From Parelaphostrongylus tenuis (lineage: Eukaryota > Nematoda > Chromadorea > Rhabditida > Metastrongylidae), in the NCBI GenBank assembly GCA_019055375.1, contig JAHQIW010005555.1, positions 62,001 to 126,000 on the forward strand: a stretch of DNA of 64,000 bases. The letters are read 5' to 3'. Below, one piece after another: positions 55,794 through 64,000 of this stretch. The number at the start of each line of letters is the position of its first letter. Position 1 is the stretch's first letter. The notes beneath the pieces were generated by a model. That model made no database searches. It was not told the origin of the DNA and saw nothing but the letters and a program-made list of their open reading frames with translations. The translations under genes and the position numbers were made by a program.

Positions 55794-56489
55794 GCTTTCT
55801 TAAATTTATGAAAGTGACACAGAGCGGTGGTTTTTGCTCTCGTGAAAATAAGTCTTGTGACCGTGTGGATGTGGTCTATGACACCAAATCCTTTTCGGAA
55901 CCCTGCTTGTTCGTATGGCTGTAGTTCGTCCAGTGTTCTGTCAATCTTGATTAAGATGATTCGAGCAAAGAGTTTATAGACAATAACGAACAGCAGGCAG
56001 ATTGGATGATAATTGCCTCTAGCGTGAAGATCCGCCTTTTTGAACAACAACACGATCTTACTGGTTTTCCGTTGAATGGGAAATTTGAACTCTGACAAGA
56101 ATCTCGCCTTCTTCGCCAATGTTCTCGGAAACGGTATCTTTCCAAGAGCCGCCTAATGATTTGAATACATTCCAGTTTATGGCAGTTCTGAGACTTCGTT
56201 GTTTAAATTTAGCTGCTTTCTCTCCTTTGTGCGAGAAATGGAACGTTGCTCAAAGGAGACGATGTCTTGATCCCGTGTAGAACTTAGGAACAACAAAGAC
56301 ATCGGTCAGGCAAAACCTTCGATTTAGTGAGATGTGGTCTATTTCGTTATGACACTCTCCATTGGGAGACTCTCACGCCCATCGCTGAGAGTGAGGCTTC
56401 TGAAATTGTGAGTTACTATGGATGGTTCGGGTCGTCATGATAAACTTGTTCTGGAATATATTTGATTATTTGTCTGTTTTTACACATTG

Positions 56490-56870
56490 CAATTAACTAT
56501 TTTGAGACCTTGCTTATGAACAATAGTATATGACTATACATATTAAATCTTTCATGAAATTCGTTCTAGCCACATGTACACTGTTTCGGCCACATACGTT
56601 CGACCTTTGCCTCGTCAGTTGCACGATGCCTTGCCGTCCAGTCATTTCCTCGGGAATCTACCCCTACGTAATGAAATGAAACAACCTTCAGACCGTCATC
56701 GGTTACTTCACATAAGGAGAGGTTCTCGAGGAATTGATTGATTGAAAGGCACTATACAACCGACAAGGTTGAAAGAACGAAACAAGTATCTTGCACTGTA
56801 TGAGTGCCCTTAGCAGACCTCATAAAAGGCTCTAAACACATTGCCAGATTATATAGCCTATTTTCAGCCG
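56490..56870. repeat. Family-2 hammerhead inverted pair
   Basis: Relic motifs at 56568-56630 (minus; CUGACGA and GAAA kept, but an internal duplication enlarges the loop II region) and 56748-56809 (plus; lower stem I GGCAC/GUGCC, core CCGACAA, GAAA). TTTTGAGACC and GGCTCTAAAC boxes flank. Confidence 0.6.
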
Positions 56871-56999
56871 TACTAAAGTTATAGATCGTAAAGATGAACA
56901 CATAGCAGTATTTCATTGCACAAGACGGAATTCAAAATAACCATCGTTATTAAAATAGACCGGTTTCAAACGAGTAAGTGTTTACAGAGCCGTGAAACA

Positions 57000-57871
57000 T
57001 TCCAAAAAGACTGGAGAAATTAGGGACCTTCTTTGGAAAGGTTGTCCAACCACTTGGTCTACTCTGAGAACTTTTCAGAAGATCTGCCCCAAGTTCAAAA
57101 AAATCCGGAGCGTTCGGTACGCATAAAGGCTCGGGAAGCTCCAAATCAGCGAGTGGTGCGTCCGAAGCCGAGGTCAAAAATAAGCGCAAGTTGCGCAGTT
57201 ACAAGATCACTCCTGTTTACTTTCTGAACAAAAATGTGGAAAAAGCATCTTTTAAGGACTCGTCGAATGATTCGTTCGATAGATGGTGCCCGTTGGTCGA
57301 CGTTGCATTTTACAGATGGAAAATATCTACGGTCGATCCACTTCAAAATGTTCAGAATCAACGTCGGCTTTTCAAGGAAGGTCAGGAGTCTGCAGTGGCA
57401 GAAACCATGATCCGCTGTCACTTTCCGGCTTCTGTGGTGGTCTGGGCTGACATTTGCGCCACAGCAAGGACGCCGCTGGTACTCATCAAAAAAGCATCAA
57501 AATCAAAGCCGCCAGCTAATAGCAGCTTGTTCCATGGGGCGCACTAAAGCCTTGGAGCACTCAGCTCTTTGGCGCCGACGGATATACGCTTTAGCAAGAC
57601 TGGGCTTCTACTCATTCGACCCGCCTAACGATACCGTATGTCAAGAGCTGTTTCCAGACTTCGGAGAAAAAACATCGGGATCGAAGCTTACCGGATCTCA
57701 ACCCAGTGGATCGATTCGTTTTTCCATGCTGGAAAAGAAGTCTCAGCTAATCTCTGCACTATCGTATCGCAAACGTGGTTTGAGACTTTGACAAGCACTT
57801 GTTACGGAATTACGGTGGAAACTTGTGGGAGCACCGTTAGAAATTTTCGCAAGCGTTTCGCAGATATATAG
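57000..57871 (+). pseudogene. Mariner-type transposase, broken
   Basis: Pieces in three frames: NPERSVRIKAREAPNQRVVR (helix-turn-helix region, about 57095), YKITPVYFL, then the ISTVDPLQNVQN stretch where the first catalytic Asp of an F-S-D-E motif is replaced (FYRWK). Next come AVAETMIRCHFPASVVVWAD and ICATARTPLV. In another frame, FGADGYTL-stop-QDWASTHS keeps the second Asp and LPDLNPVDRFVF the third. It ends ETCGSTVRNFRKRFADI. Normal length is about 340 codons. No matching terminal inverted repeat was found upstream, so the 5' end is probably lost. Confidence 0.85.
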
Positions 57872-58490
57872 AGGCACAGAGGAAGTTGTTCTGAGGATTT
57901 ATTATTAACTTTCTCTTTTTGTTTGCTGTAGTTGATCTAATAGACGTAAATGCTCCTTCAAATGAATGAATTTATTTGCTTATGCAGTGTTTTTTGACTG
58001 TTAATATAACTCTAAAAATTACCAGAACTTCTCTCGGATCCTGTATATAGGAAATGTACAACAATACTATCACTTGATAGTTTTTGTTTCATGTGCAACT
58101 GAATAACGAAATAAAATTTTACATCAGTTTTTATTATCACTTCGAAATACGTCGTGTTGAGGTAATATAGCCCTAACTGATTCACGATTTGAATCCGCTT
58201 TACTCATCGCATTACGTCATCCACTGCGACATAGAATAGAGCTAAGGCTGTCAGTTCTTACTCGAAGCTAATTTGTCTGTTACTACGAGGTTGACTGGGA
58301 GGTTCATTCGACTTACGTGTTGTCGTCTTCACCTTTCTCATAACTGACCAGTCAAATCGACGTTCGTCTATTCGCGATCAAATAATCGGCTTTACTTATT
58401 GCATCGAGTATTAAGATGGCGAAGGCGTTACAATCCCGACAGAAATATCCACATATCACGTGGTATCGGTTAAATCAAAGTATTAACTAT
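57872..58490. other. Non-coding sequence after the mariner relic
   Basis: The first roughly 180 bp may be mariner 3' non-coding sequence ending near GGATCCTGTATA (58038-58049). Beyond that, nothing recognised. Confidence 0.4.
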
Positions 58491-58494
58491 CAAG

Positions 58495-58695
58495 AAGTTC
58501 ACTTAAAGGACAGTGTAAAAGGTTCGTGGTTGACTACTCTTAGTATAGGGAATTGTGCGCTCCGAGAGGATTGGCAAATGACAAAGTGTAACTCCCCACT
58601 GATGAGACAGTCAAGGTCGGAACATGTGTATCGAGCTCTGCAAGTTTTAGCTATAACAGACAACATAACATGCTGACTCAAATAAGAATAATGAG
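58495..58695 (+). repeat. Diverged family-1 unit with hammerhead relic
   Basis: Right half of a family-1-like unit, ending in GCTGACTCAAATAAGAATAATG. The motif at about 58592-58643 has CUGAUGA, stem II GAC/GUC (a swapped but still pairing version of GUC/GAC), GGAA instead of GAAA, AUGUGUA and UCGAGCUCUGCAAG. Confidence 0.6.
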
Positions 58696-60075
58696 GCATC
58701 AGAAAAGTATGCACTTTGATTTAGTTTGAATAAGCTAGATGTGAATAGCCTTGAGCAGTTCTATCACAACTATGCATAAGAGCAACTCAACAACAGTCTG
58801 GTTAAGTAAGTATTTACCATCAATTGCTCTGTCCTTATTTTTGGAGAAAGCGAGTTATTATACAAAGGTTCATGGCATCAATCTAATGTTTCTAATTGGG
58901 CATTTGCTCAAACTGGTCCAAGAAGAATATGTACGAGAAGCTTGGGACCCCATCGCACTGTGATGACAATCAGCCGGCTATTGATCTCATAAAATGAATA
59001 TCAGATCTTATCTACTATCGCGACGGGCAGTGCAAGGTTTACGGAACTTTAACGTACATTATCTATGATTAGTCCGAATACTGTAATGATAATCTCGCGA
59101 CCAATGTATGTCTACATATCAATAGCTCGTAATCGATGGAGTAGTATTCTAACTGATTCAATCAATAAACAACGCATTCCAATTGAAGACAATCAGGCAA
59201 CTTCAGTATCGCGTGTAGGAAGCTTTGGATTCATCATGAAGCATCACGTCGAAACACGGGTTACTTCATTCCGTGGTGGAGCATATTAAAGTGCGCTACA
59301 TCTGCTCGGCCACCGACAGCAAAGTGGCCAGTAATCTGTGTTACCACACATGTTACCAAGCACGTTGCAGAGCGTATAGGGGCCGCTGGTCGGAACATGA
59401 TAACAAAATTTTGTACTGGACTCGTCTGACCCAACTGCATCAAAATCAATCACCTACTGACTCTCAGATATCGAATAGCAACGCCCAGATCTCCGCCGAA
59501 TAGTCGCGTTGTGTAAACAAACTCACCGTACCCGACTTACTGAATCGCGATCAACTCTCCAGGCTACTGCCACTATAAACTTCATCAATCTGTTCCGTAA
59601 CTTATCTTGATCTTTGATGTCGTTGTACGCTGCTCATTAACAGTCTTACATCTCGCTAACTGAGCCTCTTGCATCATGACTCTACTGTTCAAACAATTTC
59701 TCCTTTAAACCTCACCAAGTCGTTTTATACCTCATCTTTATGTCACTTAGCGTTATACCGTCACTGCCACTTAAAAAATTCTTCACGTCTGATCTAAACC
59801 TCATCTCATTGAAAGTCGTCCTGGTCGTCATTACCGTATTGTTCCTACCTAAATTATCGTTATCGTGTGATTACTATTCTGCTTGCGTTACTGATACTGT
59901 ACTATTGCATTTTCAGAGGTGTTCGCATAGAGGATTATTGATCGCTTGAGTGAATACAATAGGAGCAACGGAGCAGGACTACCAAAAACCCATTGTACGT
60001 TCATTACACACTCAACGAGCAATAGGCACAAGTTCCCGCAATCAAGCCAAGTCAAACCACTCTGGCACGACTTTC

Positions 60076-60149
60076 GCATCAGGCGGGACTCGAACCCACA
60101 TCTCACCCTATCCGGTAGCGCTTGCTTCAACCCGTTACACTACTAACGC
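60076..60149 (-). pseudogene. tRNA-like element, left of inverted pair
   Basis: 74 nt with acceptor GCGTTAG/CTGATGC (pairs with G-U), D-loop ACGGGTTGA, T-arm with GGTTCGAGTCCCGCC (B box GGTTCGAGTCC). The anticodon arm does not form a standard five-pair stem with seven-base loop, so it is read as a tRNA-derived SINE-type copy rather than a working tRNA. Confidence 0.6.
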
Positions 60150-60348
60150 CTATTTTGCACACAGCTCTTTCTTCGCTACAGCGCATCTAATTGCCAACCG
60201 CCAACCGTCAGCGGCCCGGCCCGGGTACTTGGTATCGACATTGAACCCAGTCACGCTGAGACATATTAAGTATTGATGATCAAATTGAATTTTTCATAGT
60301 GAACAGTGGTGGTATAGTGTGTGATTTAAAGAGTGGTCTGCAAAATGG

Positions 60349-60422
60349 GCGTCAGTAGTACAACGGGTTAGAACACGCGCTATCGGATAGAGTGAGATGT
60401 TCGTTTGAGTCCCGCCTGAAGC
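60349..60422 (+). pseudogene. tRNA-like element, right of inverted pair
   Basis: 74 nt, acceptor GCGTCAG/CTGAAGC, D region ACGGGTTAGAAC, B box decayed (TCGTTTGAGTCC). Faces away from the copy at 60076-60149. Beyond it, AAAAGTTTTGC matches in mirror the start of the left copy. Confidence 0.55.
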
Positions 60423-61277
60423 AAAAGTTTTGCATATCACTCTACATTAAAGGGTATATTCAAGAATTCATACCACCGCTAGAAGCACACGAATGAAAAA
60501 AGTTCTATTTTGGCACATTTGCTACTGCACATTTACTACTCTCACGCGCTCGCTAGTGAAAATTTTGCAAGTGGTGTATTCGCCGATTGTTACAATTAGT
60601 GAGACGCCACTGAAGCTCCTAGGCACCCTGACATTGAAAAAAAAAGAAAAATTTGGCATTAAGTAGAAAGTTATACTTGTTAATGCTTAGACTGTTATTC
60701 GATTTCGATTAAGCCATTTGTCGAACTTCTCCGACTTACCAGTTTTTTGTGAAGCCGTTGACATAATGAGCGGATAAACAGAGGGACGTCCACGTTCTCC
60801 TTCATTTCAAACGTAAGACTCACCATAACAAAAAGTCCTTGAGCCAGCTTTGTTCTATGCATTTGCGAACACTTAATTGGCCACGTTCTTAGTCAATTTT
60901 TCAAAACCTTTACCGACTGATTTTGAGTTCGCACGTCGGATACATGAAATCATGAAAATATAGATACAAAAAACTTATTGAAATTCAAAACATATAAAAT
61001 GTGAATGGAAAATGAAAATTAAATCATCAACGTCGGCTTTGCTATCTTGACATTTCAAATTTTAACTCAAAGAACTAGTGGATAAAGAATAAAGCTTTCG
61101 GCGTTGATAGCATTCGACTTCAATTTTTAACTTTGTTTGAGGTGATTGAATGCATAACTAACCTTCATAGTGACTCGTAGTGGCCTCCAGCTGAACCGAG
61201 TCAGTGTTGCTTATCCTCTTAGACAAGTTTGGGACCTGTCTAGTGCCAATTTACCGACCTCAAAGTGATGGATGGCT

Positions 61278-61358
61278 TGGTGAATCATAAGCGCGAAGTC
61301 GAACCATTATCCTCGTGTGCGATGCAGAGCACCTCTAACCACTGAACCACATGCATAA
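61278..61358 (-). pseudogene. Second tRNA-like relic type
   Basis: On minus, GTGGTTCAGTGGTTAGAGG (A-box region) and GGTTCGACTTC (B box) at tRNA spacing. Acceptor stem not evident. Promoter-like tRNA relic, not a functional gene by eye. Confidence 0.45.
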
Positions 61359-61506
61359 CTAGTGGAAATAAACTAATATCATAATTCGGTTATAGAAAGT
61401 GCATAGGAATCGCCGTAGGAAAAATATAGCAGTAGAGTGATTGCTATAGGATTTCTGCTTAGACACGATGTACGAGAAGAAATATGAAGATTCACTTTTA
61501 ATGTGA

Positions 61507-61815
61507 TAAGGATAACATGTCTTGAGCCGATAGGTCTAGTGCTATATAGGCGCCTATTTCGTCCTATTGGGACTCATCAGTAGCACACTCCCTCGGTTAC
61601 GTCGATCCCTTGAGGTTAAATAATCCTCTAAAGACATGTCATATCCTTATCAGATTAAATCGTTTTGAGCGGGTCTGTAAAAAAGCAGTCGACAGCAGAG
61701 GTATGATTCATTCTAAAAGCCTCAAGCTCGAGTCACCACAAAGTCAGGTAATACCATCATCCGACTTGGGGTGCTTAATTTTTACTCGGCGTCAATTCCT
61801 TTAGAGGATTCCCGT
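61507..61815. mobile_element. Family-3 hammerhead element, right end truncated
   Basis: The left end TTGAGCCGATAGG, a hammerhead on minus and then a degenerate hairpin centre; the right arm stops at GGATTCCCG before its ribozyme. It matches 17692-18122 with divergence. Confidence 0.75.
61539..61586 (-). ncRNA. Hammerhead ribozyme motif, family 3, intact
   Basis: Perfect 48-nt motif on minus. Stem I GUGCUA/UAGCAC, core CUGAUGA (61574-61580), stem II GUCC/GGAC with loop CAAUA, GAAA (61557-61560), stem III AUAG/CUAU around GCGC, cleavage triplet AUA between 61545 and 61544. Every conserved base is present. Stem II nearly matches the Schistosoma satellite ribozyme (GUCC CAAAUA GGAC). Stem I is short with no obvious bulge partner, so activity may be modest. 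Confidence 0.88.
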
Positions 61816-61989
61816 TTTTTCCTTTATTTTGGAACAAGGTGATCCTTTGACGATTTTCGGAATGACTATTCTGTCGCTTAATATTACTAATCAGCCTTTT
61901 GTTGACTCTATATCTTGACCCTACATATCTCAGCAACGGCAATCGTATTTCCTAATAAACCAAAAGATTCATCAACGATCCTTTTATTT

Positions 61990-62130
61990 AAAAAAGTTCT
62001 CTCGCAAAAGAAATTAGCTCAGACGAAAAGTACCGTGCAACTGATGAGGCTGCGACACAGAAACACGTGGGTTGCACTGCAGGAGTGCCCATAACACACC
62101 ACATGAATGGCTCAAAAAATAATTACCAGG
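61990..62130 (+). repeat. Family-2 hammerhead fragment
   Basis: Motif at about 62031-62090: upper stem I GUGCAA/UUGCAC perfect, CUGAUGA (62041-62047) and GAAA kept, 3' GUGCCC present. Stem II GGC/ACA broken and cleavage triplet changed (GUGGG). It ends with GGCTCAAAAAAT. Confidence 0.6.
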
Positions 62131-63367
62131 CATACATCGAAACACTTCATTTTTCCGTAGATTGCACATCTATGTAGTGAATATCATTGATAGTGGAGAA
62201 TTTATCGCGGAACATTGGCTAGAATTTTCCTGCCACTTCAGAGTAAGCATCTGTGCAAAGTCGTTTGACTATGGCTTCTTTGTTGCTGCTCTAGAATCTT
62301 TTATGAAATGTCAAGAAAATTGCGCGGAGAGCTAACACGGCAGTTAGGAATCACTGTCTGTTTTGAAATCTTATAAATTCTCCACTATTGCTCTTGCAGA
62401 CCTAGATTGTGCTTTCGCGTAGTCCTTTTCGCAGGTGTCCAGATTGGGTCGACGCTCCGGAGTCGAACATGGAACGGAGGATGGAAGTAGGTTGATCAAG
62501 GAACAAAGAGGTTGCGAGTGCCCAAGGCGCACGGTTCATAATATAATGATTCTATGAGTTTTTTGTTTTACAATAACTAATTTTGATGAAAATAAGTGCT
62601 TGTGTATATTCAATTTAATCGCAGGTTTCTTTCTCGTGCTTCTCATAATGTGGTCATTGCGACTTCAGTGCTAGAACGATTCCCTCAACTCGTGAACAAT
62701 TTTTCCGATGGAATTTCGACTTTCCTATCGCCGTAACTAAAAGGAGATAGCAAATTGAGATCTTCCATTTGAGCGGTGCTAGACTAAAAAAGAATCGACT
62801 GGAATGCTAGTGATTTATAAGATCCATGCAAGAGCGAACAACTGTGGATAATCGACCATAATTATCGGTTTTTGAGAAAGCGAAGACTCCCAAAAATTAG
62901 CAGAATAAACCTACATGTCATTCCACTGGTATTAGCCAAGTAATTATGGAAATATAATGAAGGCGCATAGATACGGTGCCAACTTTTACATCATAATCTT
63001 TTCCTTCATATTTCCGTTCTCTGTGCTGGCCTAGCGGAGCATTTTGTTTGGTGTTGACATTTTTGAATAAGTAGAATTATATACGAACGCAGAGAGGTCT
63101 ACCCAGTTCTCCAATGTATTCCTCCTGTATATAGATTACATTAGATTAGGTATACCATACCACGTCTAGTACAAACGCAGTCCCTACCGTTTAGGTAAAT
63201 TATGCAATTTTTTCTTACTAAGACCATCATGCATTGAGTTTCGGTCTAGGTGGCATCTCAGAGTGCTTGGAGCATTTTACTTACTGCTACCTAATGTCCT
63301 CATTCACTCTTTCCACAGCAGCAATCAATAACTGTGCTTACATTGTAGGATGACGTGCAAAACTTTC
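62131..63367. other. Unassigned non-coding sequence
   Basis: No gene, LINE, hammerhead or tRNA-like motif recognised. Confidence 0.4.
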
Positions 63368-63441
63368 GCGGGAGGAGAGACTCGAACCCGCATCTCATTC
63401 TATCCGGGAGCACGTGCTCCAACCTGTCACACACCTGACGC
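63368..63441 (-). pseudogene. tRNA-like element, left of second inverted pair
   Basis: 74 nt, D region GACAGGTTGGAGC, B box GGTTCGAGTC intact. The 5' acceptor GCGTCAG is kept but the 3' strand is mutated (TCCCGC). Confidence 0.55.
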
Positions 63442-63622
63442 CCATTTTACACATCACTCGTTCTACGTTACAGCGCATCTATCTGACAGCCTGCAACCGT
63501 CAACTGCCTACCCGGAGAGGTCGGTATCGACATTGAACCCAGTCACGCTGACAGATACTAGATACCGAAGATTAAATGAAAATTATTTATTTAGCCTCTT
63601 TAGCGGTGGTAAGATTCCATGG

Positions 63623-63696
63623 GCGCCAGTAAAGCAGCGGGTTAGAGCACGATCTTCTGGACAGAGTGAGATGCGGATTTGAGTCCCGCCTGACGC
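63623..63696 (+). pseudogene. tRNA-like element, right of second inverted pair
   Basis: 74 nt, acceptor GCGCCAG/CTGACGC (one mismatch), D region GCAGCGGGTTAGAGC, B box GATTTGAGTCC. The same outward-facing pair layout as at 60 kb, with a mirrored GCAAAAC/GTTTTGC at the outer edges. Confidence 0.6.
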
Positions 63697-64000
63697 AAAA
63701 GTTTTGCGCATCCCTCTACACCACTGGGTATATCTATGAAATTTTACTACCGCTAAGCGGTTAAATAAAATAATTTCATGTGTTCACATTGTGGAAATGA
63801 GGTACAGGGTGAAACAAGATCTTATTTTACAAGACTCATTGTCTGGGGAGTCGCTTTTCTTCTAATTCTAACTAGGAAAGTTCTCACTGCGTACCATCAA
63901 AATTACCATCACCATCAAAATGGCTATTTTTCACAACAAGTTTAGACAATCTTTCTCGTGTTGTCTTTTTTCTGCGCATTCATAGCTATCTAGAGCATTT
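63697..64000. other. Window end, nothing recognised
   Basis: AT-rich sequence without identifiable features. Confidence 0.4.

Larger units (their letters stand above)
54440..56450 (-). pseudogene. RTE LINE, internally deleted
   Basis: On minus: endonuclease C-terminal pieces (56450-56150), jump to the RT fingers near 56105, RT with motif A at about 55370, RQGDTISPEL and MKFKNAFDTVE-type frames (55385-54816), motif C in FADDIVLI, then a second deletion near 54515 and the 3' end at 54440. Split by a family-1 hammerhead element. Orthologous in position to 27415-31170. Confidence 0.85.
58890..60680. repeat. Duplicated block A, diverged copy 3
   Basis: Aligns discontinuously with 9010-10420. The start encodes FKLVQEEYVREG-like and QPAIDLI-like pieces, matching the coding-like stretch of copy 1. 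Interrupted by a tRNA-like inverted pair (60069 to about 60507). No intact gene. Confidence 0.6.

Noticed and set aside
56568..56630. Active family-2 hammerhead at 56.6 kb
   Set aside because: CUGACGA and GAAA are present, but the region between them contains a partial duplication and the stem I 3' strand does not pair with GUGCAA.
60076..63696. Functional tRNA genes
   Set aside because: T-arm and D-arm are good but the anticodon stem does not form with a seven-base loop in any copy. Copies differ in the acceptor and occur as inverted repeats, which fits tRNA-derived repeats better.

Overview
The window looks like the repeat-rich, gene-poor chromosome of a nematode, most probably a strongylid (hookworm-like, clade V). 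Reasons: many decayed RTE-clade LINE copies of the type common in such worms; Tc1/mariner relics; a short run of the nematode telomere hexamer TTAGGC; and one spliced gene (minus strand, five exons, 44198-46253) for a 222-residue secreted protein of a nematode-type family. Nothing bacterial or viral was seen.

Layout. 1-8161: one giant inverted repeat (arms 1-3683 and 3786-8161, 102-bp spacer) carrying RTE pieces and a 1.8-kb non-coding repeat called R here. 8257-8773: internally deleted mariner-like element. Most of the rest is made of duplicated blocks: A (8990-15437; 33160-37309 plus 39936-40330; diverged at 58890-60680), B (16253-20100; 47385-50400) and C (25235-27414; 50840-54440; diverged at 40330-42060). 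A third R copy lies at 31345-33120. RTE copies lie at 12355-14041, 20100-20960, 27415-31170, 50400-50830 and 54440-56450. A Penelope-like element (PLE) with GIY-YIG domain fills 37310-39935. A mariner pseudogene lies at 57000-57871 and tRNA-derived inverted pairs at 60-64 kb.

Main observation. Short non-coding mobile elements here carry hammerhead self-cleaving ribozyme motifs. Family 1 has a 63-nt motif (CUGAUGA or CUGACGA, stem II GUC/GAC with loop UGUAAG, GAAA, four-nucleotide-loop stem III, two-part stem I with UGUACA bulge) within a unit of about 320 bp. Twelve full or nearly full copies are listed and ten keep an intact core. Family 3 has a 48-nt motif, perfect at 61539-61586. Family 2 is mostly decayed but keeps the stem plan. 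Elements are usually inverted pairs with one ribozyme near each outer end, cleaving outward. All families share a GGCTCAAA box downstream of the ribozyme. Five family-1 insertions are flanked by 7-14 bp direct repeats, and two have an empty site in the paralogous block. One locus has two ribozymes in direct tandem, predicting a 323-nt excised RNA. The PLE has the same outward layout with decayed hammerhead-like motifs at both ends, so PLE machinery is a candidate, but unproven, mobiliser.

Limits. Homology calls are by eye. Repeat boundaries are good to about 5-30 bp unless a target duplication fixes them. Most reading frames in the window are shadows of repeats and were left out.
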